Assembly (NCBI RefSeq): GCF_001552635.1
Contig: NZ_BCRO01000093.1
Location: 1 to 53,496, forward strand
Direction: 5' to 3'
Source of the DNA: Actinomadura hibisca NBRC 15177
GTDB taxonomy: Bacteria; Actinomycetota; Actinomycetes; Streptosporangiales; Streptosporangiaceae
DNA: 53,496 nucleotides
Made by a program: the position numbers and the translations under genes. The notes below the pieces were generated by a model, which worked only from the letters and a program-made list of their open reading frames with translations, did no database searches and was not told where the DNA came from. Positions 1 through 9,469 of the stretch are shown piece by piece (within the stretch, counting starts at the first letter, position 1; every line of letters starts with the position of its first letter).

Positions 1-2607
1 GCTCCGCCCGCCGCGCCGCCCGCCGGGCCGGTCCGGGACGCCGCGAGCGGCCCGGACGCCGCCGAGCGCCCGCCCGCCGAAGCCCCGGCCCTTGCCGACC
101 GACCGGAGGCCGCCGAGCAGGCTTCCGGGCAGCCCGCCGAGCCTTCTGGGCAGCCCGCCGAGCGCGCCGGAGCCTCTGAGGCGACGGCACCCGGGGCACC
201 CGGGGAGCGGCCCGCCGTTCCCGAGCAGGTGACCACCGGGGGCGAGGGCGGGAGCGGAGCCGCCGAGCAGAGCCCCGCCAGGACCGCCGACAAAACCGCC
301 GACCAAGCCGGGGGCGAGCCGGACGCCGACCGGCCCGAGGCCCCCGCCCGGCCCACGCCGGCCACCATCCCACCGTCCGCCGCCCGGGTGCGCCGCAGGC
401 TCGCCCGGCTGGGGGCCCAGCGCGGACCCACCATGAACCCGGTACTCGAACCACTGATCAAGACGGTCCGCAACACCCATCCCAAGGCGGACCTGCGGCT
501 CATCGAGCGCGCCTACGACGTCGCCGCGCACTACCACCGCCACCAGAAGCGCAAGAGCGGCGACCCCTACATCACCCACCCGCTGGCCGTGGCGACCATC
601 CTCGGCGAGCTGGGCATGAACACCGAGACGCTCTGCGCGGCGCTGCTGCACGACACCGTCGAGGACACCGACTACACGCTGGAGGAGCTGCGCGGCGACT
701 TCGGCGACGAGATCGCCGCGCTGGTCGACGGCGTCACCAAGCTCGACAAGGTGAAGTACGGCGACGCGGCCGAGGCCGAGACCGTGCGCAAGATGGTCGT
801 GGCGATGTCGCGCGACATCCGCGTCCTGGTGATCAAGCTCGCCGACCGGCTGCACAACATGCGCACGCTGCGCTACATGCCGCGGCACAAGCAGGAGAAG
901 AAGGCCCGCGAGACGCTGGAGGTGTTCGCGCCGCTGGCCCACCGCCTCGGCATGAACACCCTGAAGTGGGAGCTGGAGGACCTGGCGTTCGCCACCCTCT
1001 ACCCCAAGCGCTTCGACGAGATCGCCCGGCTGGTCACCGAGCGGGCCCCGCGCCGCGACATCTTCCTCCAGGAAGTGATCGAGAACGTGTCGGCCGACCT
1101 GCGCGAGTCGCGGATCAAGGCCACCGTCACCGGCCGCCCCAAGCACTACTACTCCATCTACCAGAAGATGATCGCGCGGGACGTGTCCTTCGACGACATC
1201 TACGACCTGGTCGGCATCCGGGTCCTGGTGGACAGCGTCCGCGACTGCTACGCCGCCCTCGGCACCATCCACGCGCGGTGGAACCCGGTCCCCGGCCGGT
1301 TCAAGGACTACATCGCGATGCCGAAGTTCAACATGTACCAGTCGCTGCACACCACCGTGATCGGCCCCGAGGGCAAGCCGGTGGAGCTGCAGATCCGCAC
1401 CTGGGGCATGCACCGGCGGGCCGAGTACGGCGTGGCCGCGCACTGGAAGTACAAGGAGGAGACCCTCGCCGGGCGCAAGGCGGGGGACATGCAGTGGCTC
1501 CGGCAGCTGCTGGACTGGCAGAAGGAGACCGCCGACCCGGCCGAGTTCCTGGAGTCGTTGCGCTTCGACCTGTCGGTGTCGGAGGTGTTCGTCTTCACGC
1601 CCAAGGGCGACGTGATGGCGCTGCCGCAGGGCGCGACGCCGGTCGACTTCGCCTACGCGATCCACACCGAGGTCGGGCACCGCACGATCGGCGCGCGGGT
1701 CAACGGGCGGCTGGTGCCGCTGGAGTCCACCCTCGACAACGGCGACGCGGTGGAGATCTTCACCTCCAAGTCGCCGGACGCCGGGCCGAGCCGCGACTGG
1801 CTGAACTTCGTCAAGAGCGCCCGCGCCCGCAACAAGATCCGGCACTGGTTCTCCAAGGAGCGCCGCGACACCGCGATCGAGTCCGGCAAGGACTCCATCG
1901 CGCGCGCGATGCGCAAGCAGAACATGCCGCTGCAGCGCATGATGTCGGGGGAGGCGCTGCTGGCGCTGGCCCGCGACATGCGCTACCCCGACGTGTCGTC
2001 GTTGTACGCGGCGGTCGGCGAGAACCAGGTGTCGGCGCAGACGGTCGTGCAGCGCCTGGTGGACGCCCTCGGCGGCGTGGAGAGCGCCGAGGAGGACCTC
2101 GCCGAGATCGCGCTGCCGACGCGGCGCAAGCGCAACCGCCCCTCCACCGACCCCGGCGTGGTGGTGGCGGGCGACCCCGACGTGTGGGTGCGGCTGTCGC
2201 GATGTTGCACGCCGGTGCCCGGCGACGACATCGTCGGGTTCGTCACGCGCGGGCACGGGGTGTCGGTGCACCGCGCCGACTGCTCCAACGTGGCCCAGCT
2301 CAAGGAGGAGCCGGACCGGCTGATCGACGTCAAGTGGTCGCCGGGCGAGGACTCGGTGTTCCTGGTGGCGATCCAGGTCGAGGCGCTGGACCGGCCGCGG
2401 CTGCTGTCGGACGTCACGCGGGTGTTGTCGGACCAGCACGTCAACATCCTGTCGGCGTCGGTGACCACCACCCGCGACCGCGTCGCGGTGAGCCGCTTCA
2501 CCTTCGAGATGGGCGACCCCAAGCACCTGGGGCACGTCCTGAAGGCCGTGCGGTCCATCGACGGCGTGTACGACGTCTACCGCGTCACCAGCGGCACCAA
2601 CCGCTGA
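1..2607 (+). CDS. rel: Bifunctional (p)ppGpp synthetase/hydrolase Rel (5' end outside window)
   Basis: Makes and degrades the stringent-response alarmone (p)ppGpp in the cytoplasm. Residues are numbered from the GTG at 229. There is an HD hydrolase domain with HDTVEDT at 141-147, a synthetase domain with GRPKHYYS at 302-309 and RFKD at 357-360 (the RXKD signature of bifunctional enzymes), a TGS domain at about 453-512, a conserved CC motif at 659-660 and a C-terminal ACT domain at about 712-788. The reading frame is open without a stop back to base 1 and encodes an Ala/Pro/Glu-rich stretch containing two near-identical SGQPAE units. The GTG at 229 has only a weak ribosome-binding site, so the true start is probably left of the window, as in Streptomyces Rel proteins that carry a similar low-complexity leader. 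The domain calls are secure; the start is not. Confidence 0.97.
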   Translation, partial: APPAAPPAGPVRDAASGPDAAERPPAEAPALADRPEAAEQASGQPAEPSGQPAERAGASEATAPGAPGERPAVPEQVTTGGEGGSGAAEQSPARTADKTADQAGGEPDADRPEAPARPTPATIPPSAARVRRRLARLGAQRGPTMNPVLEPLIKTVRNTHPKADLRLIERAYDVAAHYHRHQKRKSGDPYITHPLAVATILGELGMNTETLCAALLHDTVEDTDYTLEELRGDFGDEIAALVDGVTKLDKVKYGDAAEAETVRKMVVAMSRDIRVLVIKLADRLHNMRTLRYMPRHKQEKKARETLEVFAPLAHRLGMNTLKWELEDLAFATLYPKRFDEIARLVTERAPRRDIFLQEVIENVSADLRESRIKATVTGRPKHYYSIYQKMIARDVSFDDIYDLVGIRVLVDSVRDCYAALGTIHARWNPVPGRFKDYIAMPKFNMYQSLHTTVIGPEGKPVELQIRTWGMHRRAEYGVAAHWKYKEETLAGRKAGDMQWLRQLLDWQKETADPAEFLESLRFDLSVSEVFVFTPKGDVMALPQGATPVDFAYAIHTEVGHRTIGARVNGRLVPLESTLDNGDAVEIFTSKSPDAGPSRDWLNFVKSARARNKIRHWFSKERRDTAIESGKDSIARAMRKQNMPLQRMMSGEALLALARDMRYPDVSSLYAAVGENQVSAQTVVQRLVDALGGVESAEEDLAEIALPTRRKRNRPSTDPGVVVAGDPDVWVRLSRCCTPVPGDDIVGFVTRGHGVSVHRADCSNVAQLKEEPDRLIDVKWSPGEDSVFLVAIQVEALDRPRLLSDVTRVLSDQHVNILSASVTTTRDRVAVSRFTFEMGDPKHLGHVLKAVRSIDGVYDVYRVTSGTNR

Positions 2608-2622
2608 TCCGCGCACACGAAG

Positions 2623-2650
2623 AAGGGCCGGTCCGCTCGGACCGGCCCTT
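2623..2650. terminator. Bidirectional terminator between rel and aspS
   Basis: A perfect 12-bp stem (2623-2634 with 2639-2650) with a 4-base GCTC loop. It is flanked by A residues on one side and TT on the other. It lies 15 bases after the rel stop and 17 bases before the aspS stop on the opposite strand, so it can end both convergent transcripts. Confidence 0.85.
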
Positions 2651-2667
2651 CGCCGTGCTCAGAGGGG

Positions 2668-4434
2668 TCAGACGGAGGCGGGCTCCCCGGCGTCCTCGTC
2701 CGGGACGAAGTCGATCCCGGCCTCCTTGCGCTGCTGCTCGGTGATCGTCGTCGGCGCGGCCGTCAGCGGGTCGTAGCCGGAGGCGGCCTTCGGGAAGGCG
2801 ATCACGTCGCGGATGGAGTCCTCGCCGGCCAGCAGCATGACCGTGCGGTCCCAGCCGAAGGCGATGCCGCCGTGCGGCGGCGGGCCGAACTTGAACGCCT
2901 CCAGCAGGAACCCGAACTGCGACTCGGCCTCCTGCTTGGACAGCCCCAGCACGTCGAACACCCGCTGCTGCATCTCGGCGCGGTGGATACGGATCGAGCC
3001 GCCGCCGATCTCGTTGCCGTTGCAGACGATGTCGTAGGCGTTGGCGAGGGCCGAGCCCGGGTCGGACACGAAGGTGTCGGCGTACTCGGGCTTGGGCGCG
3101 GTGAACGGGTGGTGCACCGCCGTCCAGCCGATCTGCTCGCCCTTGTCGTTCTCGACCGGCTCGAACACCGGCGCGTCCACGACCCAGCAGAACGCCCACG
3201 CGTTCTTGTCGATCAGCTCGCAGCGACGGCCGATCTCCAGCCGGGCCGCGCCCAGCAGCTCGCGGGTGGAGTGCGGCTTGCCCGCGCCGAAGAACACCGC
3301 GTCGCCCGGCTTGGCGCCGACCTTGCCTGCCAGCCCGGCCTTCTCCTCGTCGGACAGGTTCTTGGCGACCGGGCCGCCCAGCGCGCCGTCCTCCTGGACC
3401 AGCACGTAGGCGAGGCCGCGCGCGCCGCGCGCCTTGGCCCAGTCCTGCCAGCCGTCCAGCTCCTTGCGGGTCTGGGACGCGCCGCCCGGCATGACCACCG
3501 CACCCACGTAGGGGGCCTGGAACACCCGGAAGGAGGTGCCCGCGAAGTACTCGGTCATGTCGGTCAGCTCGTTGCCGAACCGCAGGTCGGGCTTGTCGGA
3601 GCCGTAGCGAGCCATGGCGTCGGCGTAGGTGATGTGGGGGATCTCGCCGATCTCGTGGTCGAGGATCTCCTTCCACAACGCGCGCACGATGGCCTCGCCG
3701 ACCGCCAGGACGTCGTCCTGCTCGGCGAACGACATCTCGACGTCGATCTGGGTGAACTCCGGCTGCCGGTCGGCGCGGAAGTCCTCGTCGCGGTAGCAGC
3801 GGGCGATCTGGTAGTACCGCTCCAGCCCGCCGACCATCAGAAGCTGCTTGAACAGCTGCGGGGACTGCGGCAGCGCGTACCAGTGGCCCGGCTTGAGCCG
3901 CACCGGGACCAGGAAGTCGCGGGCGCCCTCGGGCGTGGAGCGGGTCAGCGTCGGGGTCTCGACGTTGACGAAGCCGTGCTCGTCCAGCACCCGGTTGACG
4001 ATCTGCGCGCCCGTGGAGCGGATGCGCATCGCCTTGGCGACCGGCTCGCGGCGCATGTCGAGGTACCGGTACTTGAGCCGGATCTCCTCGTTGACGTTGA
4101 CGTCGCCCTCGATGGGGAACGGCAGCGGCGCCGACTCCGACAACACCTCGATCTCGGTGGCGGCCACCTCGATCTCGCCGGTGGGCAGCTCGGGGTTCTC
4201 GTTGCCCTCGGGCCGCACCCGGACCTCGCCGGTGATCTTGACGCAGTACTCGGCGCGCAGGTCGTGGGCGGTGTCCTCCTCGCGGAAGACGACCTGGGCG
4301 GAGCCGGAGGCGTCGCGCAGGTCGATGAAGGTGACGCCCCCGTGGTCGCGGCGGCGCGCGACCCAGCCGGCCAGCGTCACCTGCTGACCGGCGTGCTCCC
4401 TGCGGAGCGTCCCCGCCTCGTGCGAGCGGATCAT
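2668..4434 (-). CDS. aspS: Aspartyl-tRNA synthetase
   Basis: Charges tRNA-Asp with aspartate. The 588-aa product has the normal bacterial length. It has an N-terminal OB-fold anticodon-binding domain (VTLAGWVARRRDHGGV), class II motif 2 (ARCYRDEDFRADRQPEFTQ), a long bacterial GAD insertion and motif 3 (GIAFGWDRTVMLLAGE). The start is the ATG at 4434, whose ATGA overlaps the hisS stop, indicating translational coupling. The frame is open upstream inside hisS, but that extension is a shadow of hisS. The gene is last in an operon with the MBL hydrolase and hisS. Whether it also charges tRNA-Asn cannot be decided from sequence alone. Confidence 0.97.
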   Translation of the reverse strand: MIRSHEAGTLRREHAGQQVTLAGWVARRRDHGGVTFIDLRDASGSAQVVFREEDTAHDLRAEYCVKITGEVRVRPEGNENPELPTGEIEVAATEIEVLSESAPLPFPIEGDVNVNEEIRLKYRYLDMRREPVAKAMRIRSTGAQIVNRVLDEHGFVNVETPTLTRSTPEGARDFLVPVRLKPGHWYALPQSPQLFKQLLMVGGLERYYQIARCYRDEDFRADRQPEFTQIDVEMSFAEQDDVLAVGEAIVRALWKEILDHEIGEIPHITYADAMARYGSDKPDLRFGNELTDMTEYFAGTSFRVFQAPYVGAVVMPGGASQTRKELDGWQDWAKARGARGLAYVLVQEDGALGGPVAKNLSDEEKAGLAGKVGAKPGDAVFFGAGKPHSTRELLGAARLEIGRRCELIDKNAWAFCWVVDAPVFEPVENDKGEQIGWTAVHHPFTAPKPEYADTFVSDPGSALANAYDIVCNGNEIGGGSIRIHRAEMQQRVFDVLGLSKQEAESQFGFLLEAFKFGPPPHGGIAFGWDRTVMLLAGEDSIRDVIAFPKAASGYDPLTAAPTTITEQQRKEAGIDFVPDEDAGEPASV

Positions 4435-5699
4435 CGTGACAGCCTTTCCTTCAACGTGGCGGTGAGTTCGGTGAGCGGGACGGCGTCCTGGTCGCCGCTG
4501 CCCAGATCCTTGACCTGGGCCTCCCCGGCGGCGAGGTCCCGGTCGCCCAGGATGACGGCGTACCGCGCGCCGGACCGGTCGGCGTCCTTCATGGCGCCCT
4601 TCAGCTTCTTGCCGCCGAAGGCCATGTCGGCCGCGATCCCGGCCGCGCGCAGCTCGGCCACCAGCGAGAAGACCCGGCGCTCGGCGGCCTCGCCCAGCGC
4701 CACCCCGAACGCCTGGCAGCGGGGCTTGGCGGCGAACGCCGCGCCCTCGGCCTCCAGCGCCAGGACGGTGCGGTCCAGGCCGAGGCCGAAGCCGATGCCC
4801 GGCAGCGGCGGGCCGCCGATGTCCTCCGACAGCCCGTCGTAGCGGCCGCCGCCGCCGATGCCGGACTGGGCGCCCAGCAGCGGGTGGTCGAACTCGTAGG
4901 TGGTGCGGGTGTAGTAGTCCAGCCCGCGCACCAGCGTCGGGGTGTCCTCCCAGGCGACGCCGAGGTCGGCCAGCAGCTCGCGGACCCGGTCGTGGTGGGC
5001 CTTGCAGTCGCCGCACAGGTGGTCGGCCATCAGCGGGGCCCCGGCGACCTGCTCGCGGACCTTGGGGCGCTTGTCGTCCAGCACCCGCAGCGGGTTGATC
5101 TCGATGCGGGCGCGGGTGGCGTCGTCCAGGTCGAGGCCGCGCAGGAACTCCTGGAGCAGGGCCCGGTAGGCCGGACGGCACTCCTTGCAGCCCAGCGAGT
5201 TCAGCAGCAGCCGCACCTGCGTGAGGCCGAGGCTCTTGTACCAGTTCGCCGCGATGGCGATGGTCTCGGCGTCGACCTGCGGGTCCTCGCTGCCGATCGC
5301 CTCCAGGTCGAGCTGGTAGAACTGCCGGTACCGGCCGGCCTGCGGCTGCTCGGCGCGGAACGCCGGGCCGCTGGTCCACACCTTCACCGGCAGCCCGCCC
5401 TGCTTGTGCAGGTTGTGCTCCAGCACCGAGCGCAGCACGGTGGCGGTGAACTCCGGGCGCAACGTCAGCGAGCGGCCGCCGCGGTCCTCGAAGGTGTACA
5501 TCTCCTTGGACACCACGTCGGTGGACTCGCCGACCCCGCGCTTGAACAGGTTGGTGTCCTCGAAGACCGCCAGCTCCAGGTAGCCGTACCCGGCGAGCCG
5601 GGCCTGCTCGGCGAACGCCTCGCGGATGGCGTAGAACAGGTCCGCCTGCGGCGGCGCGTACTCCTTGACCCCCTTGGGGGCCTGAAAGCTCGAACTCAT
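4431..5699 (-). CDS. hisS: Histidyl-tRNA synthetase
   Basis: Charges tRNA-His. The 422-aa class II synthetase has an N-terminal catalytic core starting FQAPKGVKEYAPP, motif 2 around GPAFRAEQPQAGRYRQFYQ, the histidine-specific motif LVRGLDYYTRTTYEF and a C-terminal anticodon-binding domain (AAGIAADMAFGGKKLKGAMK). The ATG at 5699 is 12 bases after the stop of the upstream MBL gene. The stop overlaps the aspS start by 4 bases. The hisS-aspS pair is a common bacterial arrangement. No T-box-like leader is visible. Confidence 0.97.
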   Translation of the reverse strand: MSSSFQAPKGVKEYAPPQADLFYAIREAFAEQARLAGYGYLELAVFEDTNLFKRGVGESTDVVSKEMYTFEDRGGRSLTLRPEFTATVLRSVLEHNLHKQGGLPVKVWTSGPAFRAEQPQAGRYRQFYQLDLEAIGSEDPQVDAETIAIAANWYKSLGLTQVRLLLNSLGCKECRPAYRALLQEFLRGLDLDDATRARIEINPLRVLDDKRPKVREQVAGAPLMADHLCGDCKAHHDRVRELLADLGVAWEDTPTLVRGLDYYTRTTYEFDHPLLGAQSGIGGGGRYDGLSEDIGGPPLPGIGFGLGLDRTVLALEAEGAAFAAKPRCQAFGVALGEAAERRVFSLVAELRAAGIAADMAFGGKKLKGAMKDADRSGARYAVILGDRDLAAGEAQVKDLGSGDQDAVPLTELTATLKERLSR

Positions 5700-5711
5700 G
5701 ATCTTTTAGGC

Positions 5712-6407
5712 TCAGAATCCCTTGTCAGGCCCGTCCTGGGGAGCCAGCTCCGCCAGGAAGGGGTTGGTGCCGCGCTCGCGGCCGATGGTGGTCTGCGGGC
5801 CGTGGCCGGGCAGCACGGCGGTCTGGTCCGGCATCGTCAGGCACACCCGCGCCAGGCTGGCAAGGATCTGCTCGTACGAGCCGCCGGGCAGGTCGGTGCG
5901 GCCGATCGACCCGGCGAACAGCAGGTCCCCGGTGAACATCACGTCGGGCACCTCGCCGGCCGGCGGGGTCCGGAAGGTCACCGAGCCCGGCGTGTGGCCG
6001 GGCGCGTGGTCGACGGTGAAGTCCAGGCCCGCCAGCGTGATCGCCTGGCCGTCGGTCAGCTCCTGCACGTCGTCCGGCTCGGCCAGCGTGATCCCGCCGA
6101 ACAGCTGCTGGCCCGCCTGGAGCGACAGCCCCTTGGCCGGATCGGTCAGCAGGTCGCGGTCGTCGGGATGGATGTAGGCCGGGACGTCCTTGGCGCCGCA
6201 CACCGGCGCGACCGACCACACGTGGTCGATGTGGCCGTGGGTGAGCAGCACCGCGACCGGCTTCAGCCGGTGCTCGCGCAGGATCTCGTCGATCCCGGCC
6301 TCGGCGTCCTGGCCCGGATCGATGATCACGCACTCCTCGCCCGCGGCGGGCGCCACCACGTAGCAGTTGGCGGCGAACGAACCAGCGGGGAACCCGGCGA
6401 CGAGCAC
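5712..6407 (-). CDS. MBL-fold metallo-hydrolase, glyoxalase II-like
   Basis: The 231-aa metallo-beta-lactamase-fold protein carries the metal-binding motif THGHIDH (H57, H59, D61, H62). It also has a downstream GHTPGS histidine, a TGDLLF aspartate and a C-terminal PGHGP histidine. This set is typical of hydroxyacylglutathione-hydrolase-like enzymes, but actinomycetes lack glutathione, so the true thioester substrate is unknown. The GTG at 6407 was chosen because AGGAAGGA lies about 7 bases upstream and the family begins at this position. Longer upstream frames are unsupported. It is the first gene of an operon with hisS and aspS, a neighbourhood conserved in actinobacteria. Confidence 0.9.
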   Translation of the reverse strand: MLVAGFPAGSFAANCYVVAPAAGEECVIIDPGQDAEAGIDEILREHRLKPVAVLLTHGHIDHVWSVAPVCGAKDVPAYIHPDDRDLLTDPAKGLSLQAGQQLFGGITLAEPDDVQELTDGQAITLAGLDFTVDHAPGHTPGSVTFRTPPAGEVPDVMFTGDLLFAGSIGRTDLPGGSYEQILASLARVCLTMPDQTAVLPGHGPQTTIGRERGTNPFLAELAPQDGPDKGF

Positions 6408-6658
6408 GGTCGTCCTTCCTGAAGACCTTCTTGGAGAGTCTCGCGTCCTGCGGCCGGGCGTCCCCGGGCGCGCGCGATGCCTCCGAGGGTACCGGCGTGG
6501 CCGTGGCCACCGCGAACGAGATGGCCCGATCGCCGTGTCGGCGGCATCCGGGCCGTTCGGGGCGGGGCGGCGGCCGTGCCGGGCCAGCGGCGCGCGGGCT
6601 CCCACGGCCCGCTACTATGCGCTGCACGTTCACCAGATCACGGCGGAGAGGCGGGCAC

Positions 6659-7483
6659 GTGGCGGCCAAGGACCGCAAGAAGCAGTTGGCTCGGCAGCGC
6701 TATGAGCGCCAGGAGCAGCGGCGGCAGGCGGAGGCCGCCCGCGCCCGCCGCTTGAAGATCGTCGGCTCGGTGGCCGCGGTCGCGGTGATCGCCGGTGCCG
6801 GGGCGGGCGTCGCCGCCGCGGTGGGCGGCAAGGACGACGGCGACAAGGCGTCCGAGGCGGGAGCCGACGCCTCGGCGACCCCGCAGGCCAAGGCCAAGCC
6901 GGGGGAGTGCGCCTACACCGCCGCGAGCGAGCCGGGCGCCCCCAAGGGCCTGGGCACCCCGCCCGTCAAGCCCGCCTACCAGGGCACGGTCAAGGCGACG
7001 ATCAAGACCAGCCAGGGCGACATCGGCCTGACGCTGGACGGCGCCAAGGCCCCCTGCGCGGTCAACTCGTTCGCGTTCCTGGCCAAGAAGGACTTCTGGA
7101 ACAAGACCCACTGCCACCGGCTGTCCACCAGCGAGGGCCTGAAGATGCTCCAGTGCGGCGACCCCACCGGCAAGGGCTCCGGCGGCCCCGGGTACCAGTT
7201 CGACAACGAGAACACCGAGGGCGCCAAGTACGGCAAGGGCACCCTGGCGATGGCCAACGCGGGCCAGTCCCCGACCGGGGGCGGCACCAACGGCAGCCAG
7301 TTCTTCCTGGTGTACGGCGACTCGCAGCTCTCGCCGGACTACACGGTCTTCGGCGAGATCACCTCGGGGCTCGACAAGCTGGAGGCCGTCGCCAAGGCGG
7401 GCATCGACAAGCCGGGCCAGGACGGCACCGGCGAGCCGAAGAAGAAGGTCACGATCCAGGACGTCGCGATCGCCGGGAAATAG
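6659..7483 (+). CDS. Membrane-anchored cyclophilin-type peptidyl-prolyl isomerase
   Basis: Predicted to catalyse cis-trans isomerisation of prolyl bonds outside the membrane. The 274-aa product has a very basic cytoplasmic N-terminus rich in Arg, Lys and Gln, one membrane helix at about 34-55, a flexible Ala/Asp/Lys linker and a C-terminal cyclophilin domain (about 105-272). That domain contains the FHR-like motif THCHRL and the core GGGTNGSQFFLVYGD. The GTG at 6659 has GGAGAG 8 bases upstream. A TACTAT hexamer at 6613-6618 could be its -10 box, but there is no clear -35. It is divergent from the MBL gene. Confidence 0.93.
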   Translation: MAAKDRKKQLARQRYERQEQRRQAEAARARRLKIVGSVAAVAVIAGAGAGVAAAVGGKDDGDKASEAGADASATPQAKAKPGECAYTAASEPGAPKGLGTPPVKPAYQGTVKATIKTSQGDIGLTLDGAKAPCAVNSFAFLAKKDFWNKTHCHRLSTSEGLKMLQCGDPTGKGSGGPGYQFDNENTEGAKYGKGTLAMANAGQSPTGGGTNGSQFFLVYGDSQLSPDYTVFGEITSGLDKLEAVAKAGIDKPGQDGTGEPKKKVTIQDVAIAGK

Positions 7484-7556
7484 GCGAACGGGATACTAAG
7501 GTGTGGAGGGTCCGGTGGGTGTGAGCACGGCCGGGTCCGCGATACAGGAGGCAAGC

Positions 7557-8792
7557 GTGTCCAGCGCGACCGATCCTTGGGGCCGGGTGGACGAAGACGG
7601 CACCGTCTACGTGAAGACGTCGGACGGTGAACGCGTCGTGGGGTCCTGGCAGGCGGGCGCCCCCGAGGAGGCCCTGGCGTACTTCAAGCGCAAGTACGAC
7701 TCGCTGGCCACCGAGATCGGGCTGCTCGAACAGCGGGTCAAGACCACCGACCTGCAGCCGCAGCAGGCCCAGCAGAGCATCGCGCGGCTGCGCGAGCAGG
7801 TCACCGACGCGCACGCGGTCGGCGACCTGGAGTCGCTGGTCCGGCGGCTGGACGCGCTGACCGAGCTGGTCGGGCAGCGCCGCGAGCAGGTCAAGGCCCA
7901 GCGCGAGCACGCCCGGCACGAGGCGCGCGAGGTCAAGGAGCGCATCGTCGCCGAGGCCGAGCGCATCGCGGCCGAGGAGACGCACTGGAAGAACGGCGGC
8001 GAGCGGCTGCGCCAGCTGGTCGAGGAGTGGAAGGCCGCCGACCGCATCGACCGGCCCACCGAGACCGCGCTGTGGAAGCGCCTGTCGTCGGCCCGCAACG
8101 CCTTCACCAAGCGCCGCAAGGCCTACTTCGCGACGCTGGACGACCAGCGCGAGGAGGCCCGCAAGGACAAGGAGCGCCTGGTCGCCGAGGCCGAGGCGCT
8201 GGCGGGCTCCACCGACTGGGGCGACACCGCCGCCGCCTACCGCGACCTCATGCGCCGCTGGAAGCTGGCCGGCCGCGCCTCCCGGGACGTGGAGGAGGAC
8301 CTGTGGACCCGCTTCAAGGGCGCCCAGGACACCTTCTTCGCCGCGCGCGGCGCCGCGTTCGCCGAGCGCGACGCCGAGTTCCAGGGCAACGCCGAGGTCA
8401 AGGAGCAGATCCTGGCCGAGGCCGAGAAGCTGCTGCCGGTCCGCGACGTGCGCGCCGCCCGCCAGGCGCTGCGCTCGGTCCAGGAGCGCTGGGAGGCGGC
8501 GGGCATGGTGCCGCGCGACCAGCGCGACCGGCTGGAGGGGCGGCTCCGCAAGATCGAGGAGACGATCCGGGGCGCCGAGGAGCAGGAGTGGCGGCGCACC
8601 AACCCCGAGGCCCGCGCCCGCGCCGAGGCCACCGTGGCGCAGCTGCGCAACTCGATCGAGCAGCTGGAGAAGCGGCTGGACAAGGCCCGTACCGCCGGGC
8701 GCGACAAGGACGTCCGCGACGCCGAGGAGGCCCTGACGGCCCGCCGCGCGTGGCTGGAGGAGGCCGAGCGCACGCTCGCCGAGTTCTCCTGA
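7557..8792 (+). CDS. DUF349 domain protein, three repeats, coiled coil
   Basis: A 411-aa, highly charged, mostly helical protein. The N-terminus (DPWGRVDEDGTVYV) is typical of actinobacterial DUF349 proteins. Three DUF349 units follow at about 142-192, 220-270 and 298-345, each with a W-x-A/L-A-G/D core and a following helical pair. The C-terminus is coiled coil. The function of the family is not established. I chose the GTG at 7557 because AGGAGG lies 6-7 bases upstream; an in-frame GTG at 7503 lacks such a site. It converges with the DinB-like gene at 8831. Confidence 0.9.
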   Translation: MSSATDPWGRVDEDGTVYVKTSDGERVVGSWQAGAPEEALAYFKRKYDSLATEIGLLEQRVKTTDLQPQQAQQSIARLREQVTDAHAVGDLESLVRRLDALTELVGQRREQVKAQREHARHEAREVKERIVAEAERIAAEETHWKNGGERLRQLVEEWKAADRIDRPTETALWKRLSSARNAFTKRRKAYFATLDDQREEARKDKERLVAEAEALAGSTDWGDTAAAYRDLMRRWKLAGRASRDVEEDLWTRFKGAQDTFFAARGAAFAERDAEFQGNAEVKEQILAEAEKLLPVRDVRAARQALRSVQERWEAAGMVPRDQRDRLEGRLRKIEETIRGAEEQEWRRTNPEARARAEATVAQLRNSIEQLEKRLDKARTAGRDKDVRDAEEALTARRAWLEEAERTLAEFS

Positions 8793-8830
8793 CGTTCTTC
8801 TGGAACGCCTCCTGGGCCGGGCCTTGGAAG

Positions 8831-9394
8831 CTACGCGGTCCGGCCGAGGAAGGCCAGTAGCCGGGTCTGCTCGTCGGCGCCGCGCGGCGGCCGCAGGGCG
8901 GTCCCGAGCCGCCCGTCGCCGCGCAGCGCGGCGGCCACCACCTGCGCGGTCGCGAACGCGTGGTGCACCAGGTCGGGGTCCAGCCGGGCGGGCTGCCCGG
9001 TGGCCCGCGCCAGGTCCCAGGTGTGCACCAGCGGCTCCAGGATGTAGCCGCCCAGGTAGTCGCCCAGCGGCAGGTCGCCCAGCGCGCCGAACGGGATGGG
9101 GCGGCGCAGCGCGGCCGGGGTGAGGGCGGCGGCGCACTCCTTACGCGCCGCCCGCCAGGCCGTCAGCGGGTCCCCGGCGCAGAACCGGGCCGGGTCGGCG
9201 GTGACGTCGGGCTCCGGCTCGCCGGTGGCCAGCGCCAGCACCAGGTGCTGCCCGCCGATGACGTGCCCGGCCACCTCCAGCGCGGTCCACCCGGCGCACG
9301 GCGACGGCGCGTCCCAGCCGTCCGGCGGGACGTCCGCCACCCTGCGCTCGAACAGATCCAGTGCCCGCCGGTAGCCGCTGAGTTCCTGAGCCAT
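8831..9394 (-). CDS. DinB/maleylpyruvate isomerase-fold protein (TIGR03086-like)
   Basis: A 187-aa protein of the DinB-like four-helix-bundle superfamily, which includes mycothiol-dependent maleylpyruvate isomerases. Seen: the N-terminal CAGWTALEVAGHVIGG segment with an early metal-type histidine and the later EPLVHTWDLARATG block with a second histidine, the usual signature of TIGR03086 family members. The substrate is unknown. The ATG at 9394 fits family starts; a TTG 36 bases upstream is an alternative. It is convergent with the DUF349 gene and stands alone. Confidence 0.85.
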   Translation of the reverse strand: MAQELSGYRRALDLFERRVADVPPDGWDAPSPCAGWTALEVAGHVIGGQHLVLALATGEPEPDVTADPARFCAGDPLTAWRAARKECAAALTPAALRRPIPFGALGDLPLGDYLGGYILEPLVHTWDLARATGQPARLDPDLVHHAFATAQVVAAALRGDGRLGTALRPPRGADEQTRLLAFLGRTA

Positions 9395-9469
9395 GGCGCC
9401 CAGTGACCCGCGATCGGCCCGCGCTGTCAAGCGCTATGGGAAAGATCGACCGCGGGCCGCCGGACCGCC

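Noticed and set aside
4435..5379. N-terminal extension of the aspS frame into hisS
   Set aside because: The extension is out-of-frame hisS sequence; the ATG at 4434 begins exactly at the conserved AspRS N-terminus.
2608..6658. T-box or other riboswitch upstream of the hisS/aspS genes
   Set aside because: No T-box core or specifier hairpin could be recognised in the short spacers or upstream of the MBL gene.
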